Positions 9,783-20,000 of a stretch of 64,000 nucleotides of DNA are shown piece after piece. This DNA is from Leptospirillum ferrooxidans C2-3 (GTDB lineage: Bacteria > Nitrospirota > Leptospirillia > Leptospirillales > Leptospirillaceae), in contig NC_017094.1 of assembly GCF_000284315.1 (NCBI RefSeq), forward strand, positions 403,486-467,485. Reading direction: 5' to 3'. Position 1 is the stretch's first letter, and each line of letters starts with the position of its first letter. The position numbers and the translations under genes were made by a program. The notes under the pieces are model-generated. The model was not told the origin of the DNA and did no database searches. It worked only from the letters and a program-made list of their open reading frames with translations.

Positions 9783-11441
9783 GTGACTGTTTTCCCGGAG
9801 AGCGTCCAGATTGAACCAGCCGGAGTCTTTTTGAAAATCGTCGCGAATTTGGAAAAAGCGCGTGAGATGGCCCAGCGTCTTGATCTCTCCGAAGCCGGTA
9901 TCCAGCGAAGGAAAGCTTTCCTCGGAATTACACCGGAGGAAGAGATCGTCGTCCGGGATCTTGCCCCGTTCTTGAAGGAACGCATTCCGGAGTTTGTCCA
10001 GATTCTCCATGAGCGGATCAACTCCTTTCCCGAAAGCCGGATGATCCTTGAGAAGACACATTCCCAATCCTGGCTCAGACTCCGCCACGCGGAGTACTTT
10101 GTCGAACTGCTTTCCGGTCCCTATAATCAGGAATATGTCCACAACCGCCTCGGGGTGGGTGTTACCCATCAGATCATAGGGTTGGGACCCGAATGGGTCC
10201 AGTCCTCCTTTGCTCTCTTTCTGGAGTGGGCCAATGGTCTCCTCCGGGCGGAGCCCTCATCTCCCTGTTCCGGAAATCCGTCTCTTCCCGATATTCTCGG
10301 AAAGATCCTCTTCTTTGACCTGGGGCTTGTCATGGATTCTTACTTCCTGGCGGAGCGGGAACGGATGGAGGTCCTGTCTCGTGTTTTTGAGACCAATGTG
10401 GAGGCGGTCTGGATCCTGGATGGAAACTGGGTCATCGAGCATGCCAATCAGACGTCCGGGAAGATTATCGGATGGTATCCTGATGAGCTGGCCGGAAGGT
10501 CCCTTGACGAATTTCTCTGGGACGATCCGGAATCTTTGTCGCCTTCGCAGTTGGCGATCGGGGAAGTGGCTAGGGTCGAAGGCCATTGGGAAGGATCTCT
10601 TTTCCTGAGGCACAAAGACGGAAAAACCTTTCCTGCCTGGGCTACGGTCAATGTTTTTCAGAGAGCAGGAAAGACGGATCCGGAGTATATCCTCGAGTTT
10701 CGGGACAGGACGGAAGAGCACAAAAAACAAAACGAGCTGACCCAAAAAACAAAAGACCTCCTTCGATCCAATCGTGACCTGGAACAGTTTGCATATGTTG
10801 CCTCTCACGACCTTCAGGAACCACTTCGAATGGTGACAAGTTACACACAGCTTCTTGCACGCCGATATCAGGGGAAATTGTCGGAGGAAGCCGATGAGTT
10901 CATTCATTATGCCGTTGACGGGGCGCTCAGGATGCAATCCCTGATCAACGCGCTGCTCTCCTATTCAAGAGTCGATTCAATGGGACGGGAGCTTGTTCGC
11001 TGTGAATCCCGGACAGCCCTTGAAAATGCCCTGTCCAATTTGGCCATGGCCATTTCCGAGTGCGGTGGCATTGTCGAGGCAGGGGATCTTCCTCCTGTTC
11101 TCGGCGATCAGCTCCAGTTGATGCAGCTTTTCCAGAATCTTGTCGGCAATGCGCTGAAATTCCGTTCTCCGGACAGAGTTCCGACCGTCAAGATTGCTGC
11201 CAGGCAAGAAGGGGATTTCTGGTTGTTTTCTGTTCATGACAATGGAATTGGGATCGACCCCAAATTCTACGAAAGAATTTTTGTGATCTTCCAGCGACTC
11301 CACACGAAAGAGGAATACCCTGGAACAGGGATAGGGCTTGCCATGTGCAAGAGGATTGTCGAAAGGCATGGCGGAACCATCCGCGTAGACTCGCATCCGG
11401 GAGAGGGTTCCACTTTTTCTTTTACACTCAAGCGTCTGTAG
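9783..11441 (+). CDS. globin-coupled PAS sensor histidine kinase
   Basis: 552 residues. Residues ~30-165 are a globin-sensor (protoglobin-like) domain: 'RRKAFLGITPEEE', then a likely proximal haem ligand His129 in 'GVTHQIIGLGPEW'. A PAS domain follows (~205-325, VWILDGNWVIEHAN), a short coiled coil, a phytochrome-type HisKA box with His342 (YVASHDLQEPLRM) and an HATPase_c domain with 'NLVGNALKF', 'DNGIGIDP' and 'GTGIGLAMCKRIVE'. There is no transmembrane segment, so it is cytoplasmic. Expected input is O2, NO or redox through haem; output is phosphotransfer to the receiver encoded next. By eye the distal Phe-Tyr of globin sensors reads Leu75-His76. GTG 9783 is used; ATG 9867 is an alternative that keeps the whole globin. 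Confidence 0.88.
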   Translation: MTVFPESVQIEPAGVFLKIVANLEKAREMAQRLDLSEAGIQRRKAFLGITPEEEIVVRDLAPFLKERIPEFVQILHERINSFPESRMILEKTHSQSWLRLRHAEYFVELLSGPYNQEYVHNRLGVGVTHQIIGLGPEWVQSSFALFLEWANGLLRAEPSSPCSGNPSLPDILGKILFFDLGLVMDSYFLAERERMEVLSRVFETNVEAVWILDGNWVIEHANQTSGKIIGWYPDELAGRSLDEFLWDDPESLSPSQLAIGEVARVEGHWEGSLFLRHKDGKTFPAWATVNVFQRAGKTDPEYILEFRDRTEEHKKQNELTQKTKDLLRSNRDLEQFAYVASHDLQEPLRMVTSYTQLLARRYQGKLSEEADEFIHYAVDGALRMQSLINALLSYSRVDSMGRELVRCESRTALENALSNLAMAISECGGIVEAGDLPPVLGDQLQLMQLFQNLVGNALKFRSPDRVPTVKIAARQEGDFWLFSVHDNGIGIDPKFYERIFVIFQRLHTKEEYPGTGIGLAMCKRIVERHGGTIRVDSHPGEGSTFSFTLKRL

Positions 11442-11533
11442 GTCTTGGCCATTTCCATATGGCAGTCGAGGGCAGCAGGCAAACATCTCCGGAATGATCC
11501 ATTCCGGAACAGAAAGGAAAGAAGGGAACAGGT

Positions 11534-11998
11534 ATGAGCGGTATTGAGGACATGGGGCGCCCGGCCGAGTTTCTGCTGGTGGAAGACAATCCCGGTGATG
11601 TGAGGCTGACCAAGGAGGCACTGAGGGACAGCAAGGTCAGGAACCATCTCAATGTTCTGGGAGATGGTTTCGCTGCCATGGATTTTCTTCAGAGAAAGCC
11701 GCCCTACGAGAATGCTCCGAGGCCGGATATTATCCTTCTGGACCTGAATCTTCCGAAGATGGATGGCAGGGAGGTGCTTTCGCGAATCAAGGCCGATCCC
11801 GACCTGAGGAGAATTCCGGTAGTGGTGATCACCTCTTCGGAAGCAGAGCAGGATATCCTCAAAACCTATGATCTTCATGTGAACTGTTATGTGACCAAGC
11901 CGGTGGACCTTGACCAGTTCATCAAGGTTGTCCAGTCCATCGAAACATTCTGGCTGACCATCGTCAAACTTCCCAGCCCCGATATCCTGGAACAGTAA
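11534..11998 (+). CDS. Rcp1-like single-domain response regulator
   Basis: 154-residue receiver domain of the phytochrome-regulator (Rcp1) type: 'LLVEDNPGDVRLTKEAL' at the start, phospho-acceptor Asp70 in LLDLNLPKMDG, Ser/Thr in VVVITSS and the conserved Lys in VTKPVD. It has no output domain, so it probably relays phosphate from the upstream kinase, directly or through the receiver of the next gene. ATG 11534 follows a GGAAAGAAGGGA purine tract. It lies 92 bases after the kinase and 3 bases before the next gene, which indicates an operon. Confidence 0.92.
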   Translation: MSGIEDMGRPAEFLLVEDNPGDVRLTKEALRDSKVRNHLNVLGDGFAAMDFLQRKPPYENAPRPDIILLDLNLPKMDGREVLSRIKADPDLRRIPVVVITSSEAEQDILKTYDLHVNCYVTKPVDLDQFIKVVQSIETFWLTIVKLPSPDILEQ

Positions 11999-12001
11999 GC
12001 G

Positions 12002-14125
12002 ATGTTTGACCGGTCGCTCAGGGTTCTTGTTGTTGAGGATAATCCGGGAGATGTTCTTCTGGTGCAGGAGATGCTTCATGCCATCAGTGAAGACAGGATC
12101 TCGCTTTTTTCAGCAAACCGGGTCTCCCGTGTAGGAACTCTTCTATCAGAAATGGCTGTTGATGCGATTTTGCTGGATCTGGGGCTTCCGGACAGCAATG
12201 GCCTTGAAACGCTCAGAACCATCCATGATGTTTGTGGGGAAACCCCGATTGTGGTCCTTTCCTCCCAGGACGATGAACAGCTTGCTGTAACGGCTCTCCA
12301 GGTCGGAGCGCAGGATTTTCTCGTCAAGGGAACTTTTAATGGCCATATTTTGACCAGGTCGATCTTCTATGCCATCAAGAGAAAAGAGATGGATTCGAAG
12401 CTTTTTTATATGGCCTATCATGATTCCCTGACCGGGTTATCGAATCGGAAGCATTTTCATGAACATCTGGAACACTCGATTGAGTGGTGCGAGCGGGGCG
12501 AGCAAAAATTTGCCGTCATTTTTCTGGATCTGGACAATTTCAAGAAAATCAACGACACGTTCGGCCATTTGGCCGGAGATCTCCTGCTCCAGCAGGTTTC
12601 GGAGCGCATCCGGAATGTTGTGCGGAAGATCGATGTTGTTGCCCGTATGGGTGGGGATGAGTTTGCCATTATTCTCAATAATCTCAAGACCTTCAGCTAT
12701 GTCTCCCATGTGGCCAGAAAGATCAGGAAGCATATCTGCCGTCCCTATAAGATTGAATCGACACTCCTTGAAATGGATTTCTCCATGGGGATCAGCCTTT
12801 ACCCTCTCGACGGCCTGAATGAGTCGGAGCTGATCCGGAAGGCGGATCGGGCGATGTATCAGGCCAAGGAGTCGGGGGCAAAGAGATTCCGTTTCTATAA
12901 CCACGAGATGGACGAGCGTGAATCAGCGAGACAGACCTTGCGGGCCGATTTTCAAAACGCGATCAAGAATCATGAGCTTTGCCTTCACTTCCAGCCGATC
13001 ATCAATCTCCGGACCCATGCCATCAATTCTCTGGAGGCGCTTGTCCGCTGGAACCATCCCCAGAAAGGGCTCTTGTCTCCGGGGGAGTTCCTGAATGATA
13101 TTATGGGAACGGAGCTGATCGTTTCTCTTGGCGAAACCGTTTTCGAGTTGGTTTTTTCCTGTCTTTCAAAATGGAAAGACCAGGGAATCCTGATTCCCGT
13201 GAGTGTCAATGTCGATCTTCTCCAGATCAAGCAGCCGGACTTCCACCAGAAGTTCGTCCGCTTATTGCATCGATATCCGGATATTCCTCCCCATCTTCTT
13301 GAGATCGAGATTCTGGAGACAACCTCCGCGGAGGACGTTCCCAATCTCCGGGAGGTTCTCGATGGACTCCATGAACTGGGAATCAGGCTCTCCATCGATG
13401 ATTTTGGAACGGGGTACTCATCCCTTTCCTATCTGAAACATATTCCTTTTGATACATTGAAAATCGACCAGAGCTTTGTGATCGGCATGCTTGAGAACAG
13501 GGAAAACCTTGCCATTATCGAAAGCATTTCCAGTCTGGCTAAAATCTTCGGTCGCAATGTGGTGGCAGAGGGGATGGAACAGATGTCCTACAGTCCGATG
13601 CTGATGGCGATGGGATGCGATCTGGCCCAGGGTTATGCCATCTCAAGACCGCTACCCCCTGAGCGTTTTCTGGAATGGAGACAGCGTTGGATCAATAAGG
13701 ACCATTCCGAAGGTGTTTCTCCCTTCTTGCCCCTTTCGGAGTTATCCATATTACTGACGCAGATTTCTCATCTGTCCTGGATCCAGCGGATCATCTCCCT
13801 TGCGGATAAGTCGGATCATTCTCCTTTGACTCCATTTGAGAAAGAGGAATTTGGGAGTTCACCCGTTGAAGATTGGTACAACCATGAGGGGATTTCCCTT
13901 TATGGTGAAATTCCAACCTTCCAAAGCCTCTCTGATGTCCACAGGGAATCCCTCGATCTTGTCCGTGAAGTTTTCAGGAGAATCATCGAGAAGAACAAAG
14001 GTGCCACCCAATATTATTCCCGCCTTCTCCTTTTTCAGAAAGACTCACTTCTTTCTCTCTACGGAGCCCTTCAAAAAGATGTTCTCTTCCGCTCAATGAT
14101 GAGGGTAAATCCCGGAAAAGCCTGA
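12002..14125 (+). CDS. receiver-GGDEF-EAL cyclic di-GMP protein with degenerate CZB-like tail
   Basis: 707 residues. Receiver domain at 1-125 (VEDNPGDVLLV; phospho-acceptor Asp59 in LLDLGLPDSNG). GGDEF at ~135-300 with intact MGGDEF and an upstream RKID inhibitory I-site. EAL at ~315-555 with LEALVRWNHP, IDDFGTGYSSLSYL and VVAEGME. Both enzymatic activities therefore look possible. The C-terminal ~110 residues share the WYNHEG, YG, PxF, LxxxH spacing of chemoreceptor zinc-binding (CZB) domains, but the conserved Cys is absent. It is likely the effector of the globin kinase, changing c-di-GMP and so motility or biofilm. Start ATG 12002 lies right after the Rcp1 stop. Confidence 0.92.
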   Translation: MFDRSLRVLVVEDNPGDVLLVQEMLHAISEDRISLFSANRVSRVGTLLSEMAVDAILLDLGLPDSNGLETLRTIHDVCGETPIVVLSSQDDEQLAVTALQVGAQDFLVKGTFNGHILTRSIFYAIKRKEMDSKLFYMAYHDSLTGLSNRKHFHEHLEHSIEWCERGEQKFAVIFLDLDNFKKINDTFGHLAGDLLLQQVSERIRNVVRKIDVVARMGGDEFAIILNNLKTFSYVSHVARKIRKHICRPYKIESTLLEMDFSMGISLYPLDGLNESELIRKADRAMYQAKESGAKRFRFYNHEMDERESARQTLRADFQNAIKNHELCLHFQPIINLRTHAINSLEALVRWNHPQKGLLSPGEFLNDIMGTELIVSLGETVFELVFSCLSKWKDQGILIPVSVNVDLLQIKQPDFHQKFVRLLHRYPDIPPHLLEIEILETTSAEDVPNLREVLDGLHELGIRLSIDDFGTGYSSLSYLKHIPFDTLKIDQSFVIGMLENRENLAIIESISSLAKIFGRNVVAEGMEQMSYSPMLMAMGCDLAQGYAISRPLPPERFLEWRQRWINKDHSEGVSPFLPLSELSILLTQISHLSWIQRIISLADKSDHSPLTPFEKEEFGSSPVEDWYNHEGISLYGEIPTFQSLSDVHRESLDLVREVFRRIIEKNKGATQYYSRLLLFQKDSLLSLYGALQKDVLFRSMMRVNPGKA

Positions 14126-14197
14126 AAGCTGCAAGGTCTGTTCCATCGGGCATTTTAGAATGCGTCGAAAGCCAGTCCCGGATCTTGACTTCGTTGA

Positions 14198-14211
14198 AAT
14201 ATTAAAATATT
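14198..14211. promoter_or_regulatory. candidate ArsR-type operator
   Basis: AATATT-AA-AATATT inverted repeat in an AT-rich stretch directly before ATG 14220 of the ArsR gene. Autoregulated ArsR proteins usually bind AT-rich dyads overlapping their own promoter. This is inference from position and symmetry only. Confidence 0.4.
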
Positions 14212-14219
14212 CTAACATT

Positions 14220-14540
14220 ATGAGAGTTGATGACGATAAACAGACGACCGCTAAAATTCAACCATCCAAAGCCTCCAAAGGGGCGAGGTGCCTCAGGGTC
14301 CTTGGCCATCCCGCGCGCCTGTTGGTGATTGCTGTCCTGTCCGAAGGTCCCAGGAGTGTCAATGATCTTGCCGGACTTGTAGGGGTGAGCCAGTCCAATC
14401 TTTCCCAACATCTGTCGTTATTGAAAGACAAGGGGGTCATTGATTCTGTGAGGGATGGACATCAGGTTTTTTACCGGATTGTGAATCCCAAGGTCATGGA
14501 GTTCATGCGTCTGATGGAGGAGCTGTTTTGCCATGAATAA
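14220..14540 (+). CDS. ArsR-family winged-helix repressor
   Basis: About 106 residues with one winged helix-turn-helix: 'LRVLGHPARLLVIAVL' leads into the recognition part 'LVGVSQSNLSQHLSLLKDKG' and the wing 'VRDGHQVFYRI'. No CxC arsenic/cadmium motif is visible in the alpha-3 helix. One Cys is near the start of the domain (ARCLRV) and one near the C-terminus (LFCHE), so a thiol- or sulfide-responsive (BigR/SqrR-like) mode is possible. ATG 14160 is an alternative start, but the operator-like dyad lies between the two. The gene overlaps the TolC gene by 8 bases, so it probably controls the pump operon. Confidence 0.85.
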   Translation: MRVDDDKQTTAKIQPSKASKGARCLRVLGHPARLLVIAVLSEGPRSVNDLAGLVGVSQSNLSQHLSLLKDKGVIDSVRDGHQVFYRIVNPKVMEFMRLMEELFCHE

Positions 14541-15990
14541 TGAAATCCGGTCTGTTCCGAAGATCTCGATCCCCATGATCTCTTTCCGAATCTTGATCGC
14601 AGGTTTGATCCTGGGGATGATCGGACAGGTTTCCTGTGCAGGGGCATTGACCTTGTCAGAGGCCGTTTCCCGGGCACTTTCCAAAAATCCGGCTCTTCTT
14701 GAGTCCAGCCTTTCAGGCGAGATCATGCATGCCAGAAAGGTTCAGGCAATGGGCGCCTGGCTCCCGGCCATGTCCGTGAGCGAGTCGGCCATCAGCACGA
14801 CCAATCCCCTGAATGCGTTTGGCCTTTTGTTAAATGAAGGAGTCGTCCAGGCCGGTCAGCTGTCAAATGTCAATGAGCTGAACAATCCCTCTGTGACCCA
14901 GGCATTTGGATTCGCGGCTGTTGTGTCGGAGACCGTTTTTCAGGGGGGGAAGAGATATTTTACTTACCAGGCGACAACAAAAGGGGAGCAGCAGGCTGGT
15001 CTTGAGCTGAGAAGGGCCAGGGAAAAGCTGATTTCTGATGTGACGAAGGCCTATTTCAATGTGGTGATTGCAGAGAAGAAAGTTCGGGTCATCGATCGTG
15101 AGCGTGCTGCGGTCCAATCCTCCCTTTCCCGGGCGACAGAGTCCTTCGGGGAAGGGGGAATCGACAAGACCATGTTCGACGAGGCAAAGCTTAAGTCACA
15201 GTCGGTTGCACTGTCCTATTTCAGGGCAAAAAAAGCGGTCGAGATCAGCAAGATGAAGCTTGCCAGGCTGATGGGTGTTTCATCCGGAGATCTTGAGGGT
15301 TCATTGGCAAGGGAACGTTTCAGTCTCCCCCCAGGCGGAATTCAATGGGCTCGTTCGGTCGTTGAGCGATATTCGTCGTCCAACTCTCAGCTGGTTTCAG
15401 GGCAAGCCCTTTTGCATCGCCCTGATTACCAGGCCAGCGTGATGGGTGTCAAGAGTGAGTCGAGTCTTCTCTCCGCCGCGCATTCGGGATTCTGGCCGGC
15501 TTTGTCCGCCCAGGGGATCTTTAACGAATACGCCCAGGGGATCAATACATGGGGCAAGCAGGATTATACGGTTATGGGGACGCTCAGCTGGTCTATCCTG
15601 AACGGACTTTCCGACAAGGAGGAAAGCGAAAGATCCCATGCGAGGCTTCGTCAGGCTCTCTATTCCAGACAGGATTTGAAGTCGAAAATCGCTTATGAGG
15701 TGGCGAAAGCCCGGAGCGATGCGAAGGTCCTTGAATCGACACTTGAGTTTGACCAGCAGAAGGTCAATATCCGTTCTGAAGAGGAGCAGGTGGAAAAGGA
15801 TAGGGTTTCCCAGGGAATTGATCCGCCGCTGATGCTGCTTGAGGCGGATGTCCGCCTGGCGGATGCAAGACTGGTTTACCTTTCTGACAAGGTGGCATTG
15901 ATGGATTCTGGAGTCGACCTTCTCTTGGCAACAGGAGATCTTGACGAGAGGGGAATGGTTCCAGGTGCGATGGAGGTTTCCGGGAAATGA
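14533..15990 (+). CDS. TolC-family outer membrane efflux protein
   Basis: 485 residues with an N-terminal signal segment (FRILIAGLILGMIG) and two outer-membrane-factor repeats of long coiled-coil helices: 'LTLSEAVSRALSKNPAL' at the start and a second repeat from about residue 290 ('LLHRPDYQASVMGVKSESS'). It forms the outer-membrane channel of a tripartite pump. It overlaps the arsR stop and is followed by the MFP gene with an ATGA overlap. GGAGG lies about ten bases before the ATG, inside arsR. Confidence 0.9.
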   Translation: MNNEIRSVPKISIPMISFRILIAGLILGMIGQVSCAGALTLSEAVSRALSKNPALLESSLSGEIMHARKVQAMGAWLPAMSVSESAISTTNPLNAFGLLLNEGVVQAGQLSNVNELNNPSVTQAFGFAAVVSETVFQGGKRYFTYQATTKGEQQAGLELRRAREKLISDVTKAYFNVVIAEKKVRVIDRERAAVQSSLSRATESFGEGGIDKTMFDEAKLKSQSVALSYFRAKKAVEISKMKLARLMGVSSGDLEGSLARERFSLPPGGIQWARSVVERYSSSNSQLVSGQALLHRPDYQASVMGVKSESSLLSAAHSGFWPALSAQGIFNEYAQGINTWGKQDYTVMGTLSWSILNGLSDKEESERSHARLRQALYSRQDLKSKIAYEVAKARSDAKVLESTLEFDQQKVNIRSEEEQVEKDRVSQGIDPPLMLLEADVRLADARLVYLSDKVALMDSGVDLLLATGDLDERGMVPGAMEVSGK

Positions 15991-17081
15991 AGTTTTGTTT
16001 AAACCAAAAATGGATTGCACCGTGGAAAAAAATGTCACCCGCCGGTTATGTCGGGATGGCGATCTTGCTTTTGGGGACATCCTGTCATGAAGCTTCCAAG
16101 ACTTCAGGTCAGAAATCCCTTCCTGCAGTCAATGTCAGGGTGTTTGACGTCAGTCCGGGAGAAAGTCTGCACCTTTCCAGAGTTTCCGGAGTGGTTGAAG
16201 GCGAGCGTGATGCCAGGATCAATAGCAGGGTTCAGGGAAGGGTCGAGACTGTCCGGGTCAGGACCGGGCAGATGGTCCACAAGGGCGATCTTCTTATGAA
16301 ACTTTCCGGAAGGGCCGCTTACGACAGGCTCGAGGCATCGAGAGCCCGGTATGAAAACGCTCATGGACGATTCCAGAGAATGGACGCCCTCTATCAGAAA
16401 AAGGAAGCGTCGAGGCAGGAATGGGATGCGGCCAAGGCGGAGGATCTGATGTCTTTGGCGGATTACTCTGCAGCCAGGAATGAGGTTTCCCTGACGAGCA
16501 TCACTGCCCCCTTTTCCGGGAGGGTGGCCCTCAAGAATGTTCGTGTAGGCGATGTTGTGAGCCCGGGATTACTTCTTGCGGAAGTTCTCCGGGAGGGAGA
16601 TCTTCGGGTGTCCGCCAATATCCCTGAATATCTGGCGAATGAAATCTCTCCCGGGATGAAACTGTCTTTCAGAGTCCGGAAAAATGGCGTTGAGACCGAT
16701 TTGCCCGCGAAGGTGAGATCGATCTCTCCCCGTTCTGATCCCGCCACCCACACCGTTTTTGTCAAAGCCTCCCTCGGTCGTGTTCCCGGTCTCAGGCCAG
16801 GTTCCTATGGGGCGCTTCTCTTGCCTTCCGGAAAAGAGACGAGCCCTCTTGTTCCCCGGAGTGCCGTGATCGACCGAGATGGCTTGCGTGAGGTTTTTGT
16901 CGTCCGGAACGGTGTGGCGGGGCTTCGTTTCGTCAGGATCGGACATTTGAAAAAGAGCTCTGCTTCGGGTGCTCCCCTGGTCGAAGTTCTTTCCGGACTG
17001 AATTCCGGAGAGAAGGTGGTTGTATCCCATGATGGAGAGCTGTTTAATCAAACACCTGTCCATGTTTTGGGAGAAGACTGA
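15987..17081 (+). CDS. RND efflux periplasmic adaptor (membrane fusion protein)
   Basis: 364 residues. The N-terminus has a lipobox (LLLGTSC), so it is probably a lipoprotein anchored to the inner membrane. The HlyD/AcrA barrel-sandwich halves are recognisable (INSRVQGRVETVRVRTGQMV and 'SITAPFSGRVALKNVRVGD VV'), separated by a short alpha-hairpin and followed by beta-barrel and membrane-proximal domains. It bridges the RND pump and TolC. It overlaps the TolC gene by 4 bases and the pump gene by 1. Confidence 0.92.
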   Translation: MKFCLNQKWIAPWKKMSPAGYVGMAILLLGTSCHEASKTSGQKSLPAVNVRVFDVSPGESLHLSRVSGVVEGERDARINSRVQGRVETVRVRTGQMVHKGDLLMKLSGRAAYDRLEASRARYENAHGRFQRMDALYQKKEASRQEWDAAKAEDLMSLADYSAARNEVSLTSITAPFSGRVALKNVRVGDVVSPGLLLAEVLREGDLRVSANIPEYLANEISPGMKLSFRVRKNGVETDLPAKVRSISPRSDPATHTVFVKASLGRVPGLRPGSYGALLLPSGKETSPLVPRSAVIDRDGLREVFVVRNGVAGLRFVRIGHLKKSSASGAPLVEVLSGLNSGEKVVVSHDGELFNQTPVHVLGED

Positions 17082-20000
17082 TGACCGGCGAAAAACATGG
17101 TCCGGGATTCGCGGGATGGCTTTCCAGAACGTTCATTGATTCCCCCCTGACACCGATCCTGATTCTCATCTCCCTTGCCCTTGGTGGGTTGGCCGTTTTG
17201 AAAACGCCAAGGGAGGAGGACCCGCAGATCAAGGTTCCCATGATGGATCTTTTTGTTTCTGATCCGGGAATGTCCGCAACGGAGATGTCCCGCCATATTG
17301 TGGCTCCCCTGGAGCGACATCTTTCCAGGATCAAGGGGGTCAAGGCGGTTTATTCACAATCTGAAAGTGGGACGGCTGTGGTGACGGTCCGCTTTCATGT
17401 GGGTGAGCCCATGGGAAAGAGCCTCGTCAAGATTTACAGCGAGGTCATGAAGAGCCGCGGCTACCTTCCCCGGGACGCTGGTCCGGTTCTCGTCAAGCCA
17501 ATGGACATCAATGACGTTCCTGTAATGGCTGTGACGCTGTATTCAAAAACCGAGTCGGATGCGGTCCTTCATCGTCTATCGGAAGAGGTTGCGACAAGCT
17601 TCAAGAGGATTCCCGGGACGGGACAGGTGACGGTCATCGGAGGCAGAAGGCGAACGGTCCGTGTGGTATTGAGTCCATCGGATCTTACGGCCCATCATCT
17701 GACGGCGATGGATGTTTCCGCTGCGATCTGGCGATCGAACAGAAGTATTGATCTCGGAAGTTTCGATCGGAACAATATTTCTTATCAGGTGGCGCTTTCC
17801 GGAACATTGACCCGGGTTTCCCAGGTCCGGAACCTGGTGGTTTCCGTGCAACATGGGAAAAGCATACGTTTGTTTCAGGTTGCAAAAGTCACGGATGGTC
17901 CGGGGCCCCTTGAGAGTTATGTATGGATCGGCCATCCGGCCACATCTCCTTTATCGGGGGATGAAACGGCGGTCACTGTGGCTGTCGCAAAGAAAAAAGG
18001 GATCAATGCCGTTGTTGTCGCCAACCAAATCCTTCAGAAGATGAAAGATCTTTCGGCGAGAAAGATTCCTTCTGATGTCCAATGGACGGTGACCAGAAAT
18101 TATGGCCATACGGCCAATGAAAAGGCCGATGATCTTTTATTGCATCTCGTTGTTGCCACTGTTGCCGTGATCCTGCTTGTTGCGCTTGGTCTTTCACTGA
18201 GGGAGTCCGGAGTGGTGGCTGTCGCGATTCCGGTAACACTTGCCCTCACGTTATTCGGATCCATGGTGATTGGCTATACCGTCAACAGGGTCACGCTTTT
18301 TGCCCTGATCTTCTCCATCGGTATTCTGGTGGATGATGCGATTGTGGTAGTGGAAAATATCAACCGGCATTTTCATTTTCTGGGAGGCAAACGAGACAGG
18401 GATACCCTTCTTGAACGCGCCGTTGTCGCCGTGGGTGAAGTCGGGAACCCGACGATCCTGGCAACCTTTACCGTTATTGGAGCACTGTTTCCCATGGCAT
18501 TCGTCAGCGGGCTGATGGGGCCTTACATGCGCCCCATTCCGGTCAATGCCTCATTGGCGATGACAGGTTCCCTCCTGGTGGCCCTGACGGTGGTTCCCTT
18601 TCTTGCGCTAAGAATGGTTCCGCCCGCTGGCCATGTCAACAAGATCATGGGAAAGGTGGATGCGGGAATCCGTCACCTTTACAGGTCGATCATGCTCCCT
18701 CTGCTGAACTCCCGACTTCGGCAGAATCTGTTTTTTGCCTCAGTTCTGCTTCTGACGGTTGGTGTCATGGCCTTTTTTGATACACGCACCCTTTTGTTGA
18801 AGATGCTTCCTTTTGACAATAAAAGTGAACTGGATGTTGTCATCGATATGCCTGCGGGAACAACTCTTGAGTCCACCGCCAGAACCGCCATGGCTCTGGA
18901 ACGGGTGATCCTGAAGGATCCTTCTGTCCGTTCCGATCAGGCCTATGTCGGACTTGCTGCTCCGTTCGACTTCAATGGACTCGTCAGACACTATTATTTG
19001 CGGAGAGGGAAAAGGGTCGCCGAAATCCATATCAATCTTCTCCCGAGGGAAAAACGATCGCTTCAAAGCCATCGGATTGCCGAAGAGATGGAGCGCAAGC
19101 TAGCTCCCGTGGCGCATTCCTTTGGCGCAAGGATCAAAATGGTCGAGGTGCCCCCGGGACCTCCGGTCATGGCTCCGATCGTTGCGGAGGTCACCGGCCC
19201 GGATCAGAAAAGCATCAGTGACTATGCCAAAAAGGTTCGGGATGTCTTTCAGCATGCCGAAGGGGTGATTGATGTCGATTCAACCCTTCCGGACCCCCAG
19301 GTCCGCTACAGGATCCGCGTTGACCAGGAGAAGGCGGCTCTTTCGGGCGTTTCAACGGAGCAGATTGAAAAAGCATTGACTCTTGGATTGCATGGCGAGA
19401 CAGGGGAGCTTCATACGACATCCGGGAAGGGGTATGTTCCGATTGTCCTGGATGTTTCAAGGAAGGACCGCTCTTCCATCAAGGATCTGGACTCGATCAT
19501 GGTCCGATCCAATAATGGAAGACTCCTCCCCCTGGGGACACTGATTGATGTTTCCGAAGAAGGCGCGCCCGCCGTTCTGTACCGCAAGAATCTTCGTCCT
19601 GTGGTCTATGTGACGGGAAATACGATCGGCTCCAACCGGAGCCCTGTCTATGCGGCGGTGGATCTTTCAAGAAAACTCCCCCCGTCGGAGCTTTCCGGAC
19701 ATCCCGAAGCTGTTCGGCAATATTTTTGGGGATATCCGTCTTCCAACGACAAGATTTCGGTGCGGTGGGGTGGAGAGTGGCATGTCACCTATGTCACCTT
19801 CAGGGATATGGGAATCGCCTTTATTGCCGCCATCGTGGTCATTTATCTCCTGATCGTGATCCAGTTCAAAAGCTATGTGACTCCCCTGATCATCATGTCT
19901 CCGATTCCTCTGGCGCTCATAGGGGTGATTCCGGGCCATGTCCTTCTGGGATCGAACTTTACGGCGACATCGATGATCGGGTTTATCGCCCTTGGCGGAA

